DNA of 64,000 nt from Tsukamurella conjunctivitidis (lineage in GTDB: Bacteria > Actinomycetota > Actinomycetes > Mycobacteriales > Mycobacteriaceae): the NCBI RefSeq assembly GCF_007858475.1, contig NZ_VIGX01000006.1, positions 62,001 through 126,000 of the forward strand. The letters are read 5' to 3'. The notes under the pieces were generated by a model. It made no database searches, had not been told where the DNA came from, and was given only the letters and a program-made list of their open reading frames with translations. This document shows positions 1 through 8,072 of this stretch, piece by piece (position 1 is the first letter of the stretch; each line of letters begins with the position of its first letter). Both the position numbers and the translations under genes were made by a program.

Positions 1-601
1 TCCCCGGCGTGGCCGCCCGCCGGGGGATCGCGCCGAGCGGCGCGCCGAACTGCTGCGTGCCGCGACGTCGATCATCGCGCGCGACGGTTACGGTGCCTGC
101 TCGTTGCGTAACGTCGCCGAGGCCGCCGGGTGCACCACCGGTGCGGTCACCTACTACTTCAAGAACAAGACCGATCTGATGGTGGCCATCGCCGAGCGCC
201 GATTCGACTCGTACGAGACCCTGCTCGATCCGGGAACGGAGCGGGCCGGTGTGCGTGCGATGCTCGAGCGCTGGCTGGAACTTACGGTGACGAACCGCGA
301 GCAGTGGCCCGTCATGAGCCAACTGGTGATGTCCGCGCGACAGGAGCCGGCGATCGCGGCGATCGTGCAGGAACGCTACGGGCAGTTCCGTGCGGACCTC
401 GCGGAGATGATCCGCGAAGGGCAGGGACACGGCACGATCCGCGCGGACATCCCCGCCGAGGTCCTGGCGGAGAACGTGACGGCGATGGGCGACGGCTGGG
501 CGATGCTCGCCCCGGTCGAGCCGGGCCGGTTCACGCCGGCGAAGGTCGAGCAACTGCTCGATGCCGTCGACACCTTGTTGCGTCCGCCCAACGCCGAGTA
601 G
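1..601 (+). CDS. TetR-family transcriptional regulator (5' end cut by window edge)
   Basis: The reading frame is open from base 2, so the start codon lies outside the window and probably only about ten residues are missing. The visible N-terminus is a TetR helix-turn-helix: an ERRAELLRAA-type first helix, then SLRNVAEAAGCTTGAVTYYF, with Thr/Ala in the turn and Tyr-Tyr-Phe at the end of the recognition helix. The remaining ~150 residues are a helical ligand-binding domain resembling the BetI-like TetR_C group. TetR proteins usually repress neighbouring genes and are released by a small ligand. It lies 263 bp upstream of, and co-directional with, the oxygenase/RidA/MFS run, which makes it a candidate local regulator; this is inference from position. 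Internal TTG or ATG codons further in would remove the DNA-binding helix and are rejected as starts. Confidence 0.88.
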   Translation, partial: PRRGRPPGDRAERRAELLRAATSIIARDGYGACSLRNVAEAAGCTTGAVTYYFKNKTDLMVAIAERRFDSYETLLDPGTERAGVRAMLERWLELTVTNREQWPVMSQLVMSARQEPAIAAIVQERYGQFRADLAEMIREGQGHGTIRADIPAEVLAENVTAMGDGWAMLAPVEPGRFTPAKVEQLLDAVDTLLRPPNAE

Positions 602-794
602 GTCTTCGCGCGGGAGGCGATCATCACTCGTCCTGAGTGGGTTCGCATCCGATCCTTCCGGTGTGCTGAGCGCGCCCTCCTTCGCGTGCGTTCCGTCCCT
701 TGTGGTCATCCGTCTTCGGTACGGGGCGCCGGACGCGGTGCCCGACATTGCATTTGCGCACTTCAACACGCTTCCACAATTTTCATAACAACTG

Positions 795-823
795 TTGCGT
801 AAACGGTGTCGGGCCGCTAGCGT
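795..823 (+). promoter_or_regulatory. Putative sigma-70-type promoter of the PhyH/RidA/MFS run
   Basis: TTGCGT (795-800) and TAGCGT (818-823) are separated by 17 bp, and the second box fits TANNNT. The predicted transcript would start near 830, about 35 bases before the dioxygenase ATG. The bases just upstream are AT-rich (ACAATTTTCATAACAACTG) and unusual for this genome, so a regulator could bind there. This is a by-eye prediction. Confidence 0.5.
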
Positions 824-864
824 GTCCTGCATCACATCGACGCGCACGAAGGAAGAGGACCTCG

Positions 865-1698
865 ATGATCGACCAGGAAGCCATCCGTCAGTTCCGTGAA
901 GACGGCATCACGGTGATCCGCAACTACCTCGACGAGAGCCAACTCGCGGCATGCCGTGAGGCCCTCGACTGGAACATGGCCAACCCCGGCCCGAACATCT
1001 TCCGCGCCCTGGACGGGACGTCGCTGGCGACGCACATCGACAACGCGAACCCGAACGCCAAGCCCAAGCTCGACGCGCTGGTGCAGGAGATCCCGTTCGC
1101 GGAGACCTTCCAACAGCTGTGGGGCTCCGAGCACGTGTGGTACTTCGCGGAGGAGATCTTCGTGAAGGAGGGAGGTAAGAGCGGGCGGGGTCCGTTCCAT
1201 CAGGACACGGCGAACCTGCCGTGGGCGGGCGCACATTGGGGCAACGCCTGGATCTCCTTCGAGCACCTTCCGGCGGCCAACTCTCTGCAGGTGGTGCGCG
1301 GCAGCTGGGACGGCATCGAATACGACGGCTCGACCTTCCGGAACCCCGACGACCCGACGGAGCCGCTGCACGACGACGGGATCCTGCCGCGGCTGCCCCA
1401 CATCGACAAGGATCTGGAAGAGGATCCGAACGCCTGGGACCTGGTCTCGTACGAGATCAACCCCGGCGACGTGGTCTTCCTGCATCCGCGGTCGCTGCAC
1501 GGCGGTGCGCACGTGGATGCGCGGACGCCCGACCGGCACACGCTGGTGCTGCGCTTCTTCGGGGACGACTCGACCTTCCGTGAGCTACCCCTCACCAACC
1601 CGGCCTACGCGCGCAACGGATTCCTCTTCCGCGACGAGATGGCGAAGTTGAACCAGGGCGATCCCTTCCGGTCGCCGATCTTCCAGCAGATCGCCTGA
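865..1698 (+). CDS. Phytanoyl-CoA dioxygenase (PhyH) family Fe(II)/2-oxoglutarate oxygenase
   Basis: A 277-residue member of the PhyH superfamily, whose enzymes couple 2-oxoglutarate decarboxylation to hydroxylation of an aliphatic substrate at a mononuclear iron. The HxD half of the facial triad is seen as FHQD (His112, Asp114). The distal His is probably His212 in SLHGGAH, followed by the 2OG-binding Arg near 224. The N-terminus (IDQEAIRQFREDGITVIRNYL) is the usual 'no escape' PhyH opening. The ATG at 865 has a purine-rich GGAAGAGGA ribosome site; longer upstream extensions lie in a non-coding-like region. It is first in a plus-strand run with RidA, an MFS transporter and a second PhyH protein, so a catabolic role on a transported small molecule is likely. 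The substrate cannot be read from sequence. Confidence 0.88.
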   Translation: MIDQEAIRQFREDGITVIRNYLDESQLAACREALDWNMANPGPNIFRALDGTSLATHIDNANPNAKPKLDALVQEIPFAETFQQLWGSEHVWYFAEEIFVKEGGKSGRGPFHQDTANLPWAGAHWGNAWISFEHLPAANSLQVVRGSWDGIEYDGSTFRNPDDPTEPLHDDGILPRLPHIDKDLEEDPNAWDLVSYEINPGDVVFLHPRSLHGGAHVDARTPDRHTLVLRFFGDDSTFRELPLTNPAYARNGFLFRDEMAKLNQGDPFRSPIFQQIA

Positions 1699-1727
1699 CG
1701 ACCCCGTACGGAGAGAGGACCACCACG

Positions 1728-2132
1728 ATGACGAGTCGTCGGATCTACAACCCCGGCGCCCGCGCGCAGCGTTACTACGACGCGATGCACTTCGCCACCG
1801 CCACCCGTGTCGGTGACCTGGTCTGGGTCTCGGGCCAGGTCGGGATCGACCCGGAGACGAGCCTGCCGGCCGAGGGGATCGAGGCGCAGGCGCGCTTCGC
1901 CTTCGAGGGGGTCAAGGCCGCACTCGAGGCCGCCGGGGCATCCATGAGCGACATCGTCGAGCTCATGACCTTCCACACCGAACTCGCCCGCGACTCCGCC
2001 GGATTCTCCGCCGTCAAGGACGAATTCATCCGCGAGCCCTACCCCTGCTGGAGCGCCGTCGGCGTCACCGAGCTCGCGCGTCCCGAGCTCCTCGTCGAGA
2101 TCCGGGCCGTCGCGCACGCCACCGCGCGCTGA
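1728..2132 (+). CDS. RidA/YjgF/UK114-family protein
   Basis: A 134-residue RidA-family protein, the normal length. These trimeric enzymes hydrolyse reactive enamine/imine intermediates to keto compounds and ammonia, or protect PLP enzymes from them. The fold signature is clear: VGDLVWVSGQVGID early on, a central helix with FEGVKAALEAAG, and the C-terminal strand LLVEIRAVA. That strand supplies the conserved Arg (Arg126), which binds the substrate carboxylate in active RidA. The ATG at 1728 follows GGAGAGAGG. It starts 29 bp after the PhyH gene, so the two are probably co-transcribed. Next to an amine oxidase and two oxygenases, an imine-clearing role in amine breakdown is plausible but inferred. 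Confidence 0.9.
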   Translation: MTSRRIYNPGARAQRYYDAMHFATATRVGDLVWVSGQVGIDPETSLPAEGIEAQARFAFEGVKAALEAAGASMSDIVELMTFHTELARDSAGFSAVKDEFIREPYPCWSAVGVTELARPELLVEIRAVAHATAR

Positions 2133-2281
2133 GCCGATCTACCGCACCGCCGCCACCACCTTCGGCGCCTCCGCAGCGCCGCCTCCGCCGCTTCTGCCCC
2201 CGCGGCGGCCGGCATTCACTCTTCACGGCCCCCGTCGTCGACGCCGGCCGCACCCACCACTCTCCGAAGTGAGTCTTCGTC

Positions 2282-3790
2282 ATGCCCGATTCCCTTGCGC
2301 AGACACAGCCCGACACCGGGCGGGGTCGCGAGATCCTGGCCCGCATGGACCGCCTGCCCGTCGTCCGGTCGCACATCGTGTGGATCGTGCTCATCGCGGT
2401 CAACATGATGATCGAGTACTACGACAACGGCCTGAACATCCCGCTCGCCACCGAGCTCCCGCGTGATCCGCAGACAGGAGTCGCGCCGGAGGCCGTGGGC
2501 AACGTGCTCTCGATCTTCTACGCGGGCATGATCGTCGGCGCCATCATCGGGGGCCGCCTGGCGGATCGATTCGGCAGGCGGCCGGTCCTCATCTGGGGAA
2601 CCGTGCTGTATTCGTGTGCGTCGTTGATGACCGCGGCCCTGCCGTACTACGAGAGCCTCCTCGTCTCGCGGTTCATCACCGGCATCGGCGTGCAGGCGGT
2701 GACCTCGGTGCTCGTGACCTACATGGCCGAGCTGTTCCCCGCCGCTCGCCGGGGACGGTTCGTCGCGGTCTCGACGATCTCGTTCACGGCCACCGCTCCG
2801 TTCCTCGCGGGCCTGGCCGCGTTCATCCTCCCCAACAACCCGCCCGGCGCCTGGCGGATCCTCGCGCTCGTCGGCGCCGCCGGCCTCTTCGTCGTCCCGG
2901 CGGTCCGCCTGCTCATGCCCGAGTCGCCCCGCTGGCTGATCGCCAACGGCCGCATCGACGAGGCCGAGCGCGTCGTCGATCGCCTGGAGGCGGAGGCGCT
3001 CGCGAGCGGTAAGACCCTCGCGCCGGTCGTGGTGACGGACGAGGCCCGCGAGGCGAAGATGACCTTCCGTGGCCTCATGTCGGACAGGGGTCTGCTGAAG
3101 ATCATCGCGGTAGTCGGATTCGGTTGGTTCGGCGCGACTCTGGGGCTGTACATGCACCAGAACTTCGTGGTCGACATCCTCTACGCGATGCACCTCGCCG
3201 AGGGACGCGACGAGGCCGCCGCCCTGAACAGCTCGTACATCTCGTACCTGGTCTGGTCCTGCCTCTACGTGGTGACGCCGATCCTCACCTTCCTCCTGAT
3301 CGGCCGGTTCGAACGGAAGACGGTGATCCTGCTGGGGTCGCTGGCCGGTGCGGCTGCGATCCTCGGCATGGCCTTCGGCGGGATCTCCGTCTACAACGTC
3401 GGCGCGACGCTCGCCTTCATCCTCACCGGCGTGGTGTTCTCCACGTACTACGCGTACATCCCCGAGGTCGTCCCCACTCAAGCCCGCGGGTTCGGGTCCG
3501 GGATCATCTTCGGGATCGGCCGCCTGGGTGCGATGGTCACGGGAATCCTCTACACGGCACTGTATTACCCGTCGCCGAAGGGCGTCTTCGGCTGGGACCG
3601 GGAGGGCGTCTACATCGTCGCCGCGGGGGCTTACGTCGTCTCCGCGCTCGTCGTCGTCGCCTTCGGCCCCAAGACCGCCAACCGCTCGCTGGAGGAGGTC
3701 GCGCACGACCAGGTGCTCAGTGCGGGCGCGCCCTCCCAGACCACGCCGACCGACCCCTCCAGCTCGAAGACCGTCCTCGACCGAGCGTGA
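2282..3790 (+). CDS. MFS transporter (metabolite:H+ symporter / sugar-porter-like)
   Basis: A 502-residue major facilitator with about 12 predicted membrane segments. The cytoplasmic loop 2-3 signature is intact as GGRLADRFGRRPV. A PESPRWL motif follows TM6, and RFERK occupies the equivalent loop in the second half; these features point to the metabolite/H+ symporter or sugar-porter branch. The N-terminal stretch NMMIEYYDNGLNIPLA contains the acidic/aromatic TM1 typical of that group. A 149-bp gap separates it from ridA, so it may have its own promoter, and it is followed 82 bp later by a second PhyH oxygenase. It is probably the importer of the compound handled by the cluster; the substrate is unknown. 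Confidence 0.88.
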   Translation: MPDSLAQTQPDTGRGREILARMDRLPVVRSHIVWIVLIAVNMMIEYYDNGLNIPLATELPRDPQTGVAPEAVGNVLSIFYAGMIVGAIIGGRLADRFGRRPVLIWGTVLYSCASLMTAALPYYESLLVSRFITGIGVQAVTSVLVTYMAELFPAARRGRFVAVSTISFTATAPFLAGLAAFILPNNPPGAWRILALVGAAGLFVVPAVRLLMPESPRWLIANGRIDEAERVVDRLEAEALASGKTLAPVVVTDEAREAKMTFRGLMSDRGLLKIIAVVGFGWFGATLGLYMHQNFVVDILYAMHLAEGRDEAAALNSSYISYLVWSCLYVVTPILTFLLIGRFERKTVILLGSLAGAAAILGMAFGGISVYNVGATLAFILTGVVFSTYYAYIPEVVPTQARGFGSGIIFGIGRLGAMVTGILYTALYYPSPKGVFGWDREGVYIVAAGAYVVSALVVVAFGPKTANRSLEEVAHDQVLSAGAPSQTTPTDPSSSKTVLDRA

Positions 3791-3872
3791 CCCCCACGAC
3801 GGACGGGACCGCTCCCGCCGAGCGACCCGCGACGTGCATCCCTGAATCCGGCGGAGAAGGAACAGCCACACC

Positions 3873-4733
3873 ATGACATCAGTCGACTCGACTCTCACCC
3901 GGATCAGCAGCGCCACGGACATCGCCGAGATCCTCGCCATCGTCGCACGGGACGGCGGCGTCATCATCGAAGGCTTCCTCGAGCCGGACCAGGTCGCGCG
4001 TTTCAACGCCGAGATCGAGGCACCGCTGCAGGCTCTCGCCGCCGGCAGCACGCACGAGCTCGCGGAGGTGCAGGAGTTCCACGGCGCCAACACCAAGCGC
4101 CTGACCAACCTGGTGACCCACAGCCCAGTGTTCCGGGAGGAGGTCATCGATCACGATCTGGTGCACGCCCTCTGCGACGCTACGTTCCTCGAGGAGTCCG
4201 GCACCTACTGGATGACCACCGCCCAGGTCATCGAGATCGGCCCCGGCAATGCTCCCCAGCGGCTGCATCGCGACCTCGGCAATTGGTATCCGTTCGTGGC
4301 CATGGGGCCGGCCGGGCCGGAAGTCACCCTCAACTTCCTCATCGCGCTCACCGACTTCACCGAGGAGAACGGCGCCACCCGGGTCATCCCCGGCAGCAAT
4401 CGGTGGCCCGACTTCACCGACTACGGCTCCCCGGAGCAGACGATCCCCGCGATCATGAACGCCGGCGATGCCCTGTTCATCAGCGGCAGGACCGTGCACA
4501 GCGGTGGCGCGAACGTGACTGAGAGCGAGTACCGTCGCGCGGTGTCCTTCGCCTTCAACCCCGGCTTCCTGACAGGGGAGGAGGCCTACCCCTTCCTCGT
4601 CGACCGCGAGATGGTCAAGACCCTTCCGGAGCGCGTGCAGCGCATCCTCGGCTTCCGCTCGCAGTACCCGACTGGCTCGCCGGGCCTCTGGCAGGTCGAC
4701 TACCGCGAACTCGCGGATCACCTCGACCTCTAG
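3873..4733 (+). CDS. Second phytanoyl-CoA dioxygenase (PhyH) family oxygenase
   Basis: A 286-residue Fe(II)/2OG oxygenase of the PhyH superfamily, related in fold to but clearly different from the one at 865. The iron ligands are LHRD (His132, Asp134) and the distal His209 in RTVHSGGAN, followed by a conserved Arg in the ESEYRRA segment. The core has the typical NFLIALTDFTEENGATRVIPGS strand-turn. The ATG at 3873 follows GGAGAAGGAA. Its TAG stop shares the palindrome CTAG with the stop of the converging PucR gene. Having two PhyH enzymes in one run suggests two successive hydroxylations, or two related substrates; this is inference. Confidence 0.88.
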   Translation: MTSVDSTLTRISSATDIAEILAIVARDGGVIIEGFLEPDQVARFNAEIEAPLQALAAGSTHELAEVQEFHGANTKRLTNLVTHSPVFREEVIDHDLVHALCDATFLEESGTYWMTTAQVIEIGPGNAPQRLHRDLGNWYPFVAMGPAGPEVTLNFLIALTDFTEENGATRVIPGSNRWPDFTDYGSPEQTIPAIMNAGDALFISGRTVHSGGANVTESEYRRAVSFAFNPGFLTGEEAYPFLVDREMVKTLPERVQRILGFRSQYPTGSPGLWQVDYRELADHLDL

Positions 4734-6064
4734 ACGGCCGGCGGGCTCGCGTCCCGAGTGATGTCGGGTGCGATGTCGAGCACCATCAGGGCCGCTGCGA
4801 CGTGAGTAGGATTGTCTTCGACCCTGGTGCTCGATACCTCGTTGGCGCGGGAGACCCGCCGTTCCACGGTGTTGCGGTGCGCGTAGAGGTTGGCCGCGGC
4901 CCGTGTGGCGCTGAAGCCGCACTGCACATAGGTCAGGAGCGACTGTCGGAGTGCAGGATCCGCGTCGGCGAGAGGCCCGAGCGTCGTGATGACGAAGCGC
5001 CGGGCACTCTCGCGATCCTTGGTGAGGGAGTCGACGAGTTCGACATCGGCGTACCGCGTGAAGCGGTGGGGCGATCCCAGGCGGACGATCAACGACTGCG
5101 CCGCGAGGGCGTCCTGGTGGCTCGTCCGGAATCCCGCGAGCCCGTCTCCTGGCCTTCCGATCGCCGCGCGGACGTGTTCCGTCTTCAGCAGGATCTTCTC
5201 GAGGTGGTGCTGGTCCGGGGTGTTCTCTCCGGAGAGCCAGATCCAGCGGGAGGTCGCGCTCGCCCGTACGGTGAGCGCATTGTTGGGGGTCGCAGCGGTC
5301 CGCAACGCGGCGACTACCTCGTCCATCGCTTCGGCGTGTTCGAGATCATCGACCCACACGGCGAGGCCGACGTGCTGCCGCTCGAGGCGGTACCGCAGCC
5401 GACTCTCCGCGAGGTCCGCGCTGATCGGCGCCCCGGTCGCGAGCAATTGGACCAGTGCGATCGCGTCGGCGTCAGCGTTTCCCATCGCTGCGGCGAGGCT
5501 CGCCTCGCGCAGTGCCGTCACCGAGTCCAACGCGTACTGGATCATCGACTTCGCCGAAACGTCGAGGACCTCCACCAGGAGCTCCGGGGTGCCCGCGAAC
5601 TCCATGCACTCCTGAAGCCACCGACGCCAGCCGATGGTCAGGGCGCTCCGCCAACCATCGGTGAAATCGGGTGCGATCCCACGGGCTACGAGGTCGTGGA
5701 TGAACGCTCTGGTTCGTGGGCCGATGTACACATCCACGCGTCGCCCTGGTCGCTGGATGTTCGAAGTGACCCACTGGGCTAGATCGGAACGGTTGAGTTC
5801 TCGATCCTCCTCGACCAGCGACGCATCGGGTAGCAGCGTGGAGGCGTACTGCGCCGGGAGAGAGGCGCGGGTGATCGCGTCGGCGAATGCGTCGGCGTCC
5901 GCCAGTAGCCGCTGGCACACGGACCTGATGGCGTCAGCGACGTCCGGCGGCGGGGCGGGCCACAATTCCTCCACTGCTTCATTCTCCACTGCCAGCGGCA
6001 GGAAGGGGCGGCTGAGGCCCGCGGCGTCGTCGATGGCGATATCTGGACCGTGTGAGCGAGTCAT
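4730..6064 (-). CDS. PucR/CdaR-type transcriptional regulator
   Basis: A 444-residue regulator. The C-terminal ~60 residues carry the PucR-type helix-turn-helix (LLTYVQCGFSATRAAANLYA then HRNTVERRV), in which HRNTV is the family hallmark. The middle region (residues ~170-290) resembles the GGDEF-like CdaR segment, and the N-terminus is a helical sensory domain of unknown ligand. Such proteins usually activate catabolic genes for purines, amino acids or sugars. The gene follows the amine oxidase by 63 bp on the same strand, so the two may be co-transcribed. The first ATG at 6064 gives the full-length form. It converges on the oxygenase gene with a 4-base CTAG overlap. Confidence 0.88.
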   Translation of the reverse strand: MTRSHGPDIAIDDAAGLSRPFLPLAVENEAVEELWPAPPPDVADAIRSVCQRLLADADAFADAITRASLPAQYASTLLPDASLVEEDRELNRSDLAQWVTSNIQRPGRRVDVYIGPRTRAFIHDLVARGIAPDFTDGWRSALTIGWRRWLQECMEFAGTPELLVEVLDVSAKSMIQYALDSVTALREASLAAAMGNADADAIALVQLLATGAPISADLAESRLRYRLERQHVGLAVWVDDLEHAEAMDEVVAALRTAATPNNALTVRASATSRWIWLSGENTPDQHHLEKILLKTEHVRAAIGRPGDGLAGFRTSHQDALAAQSLIVRLGSPHRFTRYADVELVDSLTKDRESARRFVITTLGPLADADPALRQSLLTYVQCGFSATRAAANLYAHRNTVERRVSRANEVSSTRVEDNPTHVAAALMVLDIAPDITRDASPPAV

Positions 6065-6127
6065 CGAGGGCAGCGACGCGCCCTTCTTCCTGTGGACAAT
6101 CCGCCCTGCCCCCGATGCTCTGTGGGA

Positions 6128-7534
6128 CTACGCGGAGCCTTCGGGGGCCACGCGGAGCAGGTCGGCGATCCGATCAGCCGTGTGCAGTCCCGTCAGAACC
6201 GCGCCGTTCATGGTTCCGACCCATTCGCCCGCGGTTTCGGTGCCGGCCCAGTGGATACGTCCGTGCGGCTCGGTGAGAGCTTCACCGTAGTTCACCGTTG
6301 CGTACGGCGGAGCGGCCGGATGCGGGCCGCCCGGGGCGAATGCTTCGGTGCCCCAGCAGTGGTCGATGTAGTCGATCGGGCTGTTCGCCTGCTCGCCGTA
6401 CAGGTCGACCAGCTGGTCGATAACCAGTCTGCGGCGAACGTCGGGGCCGAAGCCGTCGTACACCCGAGCGGTGCAGAAGACCATCAGGATCCCCGGCCCG
6501 TCATCGCTGGGTGACACGTCGAACGTGACGAATGCCGGCACGGTATCGGCCAGCAGGGCCTCACCCGACAGCCCTTCAGCCCGCCAGAAGGGCTTGTCGT
6601 ACGCGACGAACGCCTTGCTCAACGCGCCCATTCGGAAACTGGTCGTCAGCCCCTCGGTCTTGGCCGGCAGGGCCGGCTGGTACTCGATGTATGAGCGGTG
6701 CTCGGGAGCCGCGGTGACGATGGCGTACTTGGCATTGATCGTGGCCGAGTCCGTGTGGACCGCGATACCGTTCTCATCTTGAGAGATCCGGCGAACGGGG
6801 GTATCGAGGACGACGCTCTCACCGAGTCGCGCTGCGAGCCGCTTAGCGATCTCTTGCGTCGTCTCGGTGACGCGATACTCGTTCGACCCGCCCTTGACGG
6901 CCAACATGTGGTCGAGCCCGCCGACGGCCTGGATGTAGCGCAACACGTGCAGCAGCGACACGTCGAGCGGGCCACATCCCCACTGCACCCTGGTGATGAT
7001 GTACATCAGCGCACGTGTGCTGGGGGTGGCCTGGTGCTGGTCGAGCCACTCCCCGAACGAGGTTGCGTCGAGCGTTGCGGCATCGGGAGAATTCCATGCC
7101 GCATCGACGTCGATGGTCTCCAGCGCCCTGTTCAGCTCGATTTGGATGCGGCCCAGATCTTGGACGTCCACGGGTCCGACGAGGGGCATGGTGCCCGCGT
7201 ACGCCTGGCGTTGTCCGGCCATCCATAGCACGTTGGAGCCTTCATCGAACTGCGGATTCAGTGAGCAGCCCATTCGCGTGGCGAGATCGCGAATCGCGGT
7301 GTGTCGCTCGGAAACCCACGTTGCCCCGAGGTCGACCTCCGTGCCGGCGATTTCCCCGGTGAAGGACCGGCCGCCGACTCTGTCTCGTGCGTCCACAACC
7401 AGGACTGATACGCCCAGACCCGCGAGGCGTTCAGCCGCGCTCAATCCGGCGAAGCCGGCGCCGACGATCACGACATCGACTGAGGTGTCCCGCAGATCGC
7501 GTTGAGCCGGCTGCGCTGTGGTGTTCTCTTTCAT
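6128..7534 (-). CDS. Flavin monoamine oxidase family FAD enzyme
   Basis: A 468-residue FAD amine oxidase, expected to convert an amine to an imine with release of H2O2. The N-terminal Rossmann motif is VDVVIVGAGFAGLSAAERL (GAGFAG at residues 25-30), followed by DARDRVGGRSFTG, the RVGGR flavin loop. The C-terminal GRIHWAGTETAGEWVGTMNG is the conserved FAD-contacting end of the family. The ATG at 7534 has an excellent AGAGGAGA site. The frame stays open another 90 codons upstream, but that part is a separate relic (see the pseudogene entry). Codon use looks slightly less GC-extreme than in the flanking BVMO gene, a mild hint of separate acquisition. Beside RidA, whose family destroys imines, the pairing is biochemically sensible. 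Confidence 0.88.
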   Translation of the reverse strand: MKENTTAQPAQRDLRDTSVDVVIVGAGFAGLSAAERLAGLGVSVLVVDARDRVGGRSFTGEIAGTEVDLGATWVSERHTAIRDLATRMGCSLNPQFDEGSNVLWMAGQRQAYAGTMPLVGPVDVQDLGRIQIELNRALETIDVDAAWNSPDAATLDATSFGEWLDQHQATPSTRALMYIITRVQWGCGPLDVSLLHVLRYIQAVGGLDHMLAVKGGSNEYRVTETTQEIAKRLAARLGESVVLDTPVRRISQDENGIAVHTDSATINAKYAIVTAAPEHRSYIEYQPALPAKTEGLTTSFRMGALSKAFVAYDKPFWRAEGLSGEALLADTVPAFVTFDVSPSDDGPGILMVFCTARVYDGFGPDVRRRLVIDQLVDLYGEQANSPIDYIDHCWGTEAFAPGGPHPAAPPYATVNYGEALTEPHGRIHWAGTETAGEWVGTMNGAVLTGLHTADRIADLLRVAPEGSA

Positions 7535-8072
7535 GGTTGTTCTCCTCTTCTCGTCGGATTCACGGTCATCAGCAGCGCTCGCCGTTGGCGACCTCAGCGT
7601 GCACCGGCTTCTGTCGCCACAGCTGCACTTGTGCACCACCGTTCGGAGCACTCGTCGATGTGTTGTTCGGAGTTCGCGGGCGAAGTGAGTTGCTGCGCCG
7701 ACCCCGGAGATCTCTGCTCCGATGACGGCGACGTCGAGCTCTTGGATCGCAGGCAGTGCGTCCACGGAGGGCTGGTTCTTCTGTGGTTCTGCGCTGGACG
7801 TCATCCACTGTGCCGGGCCGGTTCCGCGGGTGCCACGACGTTACGCACCACGTTCTCCGAGAACTGGTGCGAATTGCTGTCGTGACTGCTGTCACTGCCG
7901 GGCGACAGTGCGGTCCGACCCGCTGAGTAGATCACCGGCAACGCATCCGCAGGGGTGCGAATTCCACCATGGAGGCCATCAAGACGCTGAGATTCGATGT
8001 GGTGCGCGACACACCTCCACCGGCAATCTGAGTCGCATCATGAAGCGCTCGGCGCAGGAAGGTAGCGACACC
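7535..8072. other. Intergenic region between divergent amine oxidase and BVMO
   Basis: These 538 bases hold the flavoprotein relic (7653-7804) next to the amine-oxidase start. About 270 bp of apparently non-coding sequence follows before the BVMO gene. The non-coding part is less GC-rich than the neighbours. No convincing hairpin or promoter box was found by eye, although promoters for both divergent genes should lie here. Confidence 0.5.
7653..7804 (-). pseudogene. Relic of a flavin monooxygenase N-terminus
   Basis: From an ATG at 7804, about 50 codons read like the beginning of a BVMO/FMO-type flavoprotein. They include a strand-turn-helix DVAVIGAEISGVGAATHFAR, the dinucleotide-binding motif with Glu replacing the second conserved Gly. 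It resembles VVVIGGGISGIGAAAYITQE of the intact BVMO at 8073. After FAREL the similarity stops and the sequence becomes Arg/Cys-rich. It reads through in frame into the amine oxidase without a stop. The altered GxGxxG motif and the missing remainder indicate a decayed fragment. An alternative is a real N-terminal extension of the amine oxidase, which I consider unlikely because of the strong internal ribosome site. Confidence 0.5.

Noticed and set aside
2216-4147. A 643-codon open frame on the minus strand opposite the MFS gene
   Set aside because: Antisense shadow of high-GC coding DNA: Arg/Asp/Gly-rich, no motif, while the plus strand encodes a clear MFS transporter.
7535-7804. Amine oxidase starting at 7804 as a 558-residue fusion
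   Set aside because: A strong ribosome site precedes the internal ATG at 7534, and the extension resembles a broken second flavoprotein.
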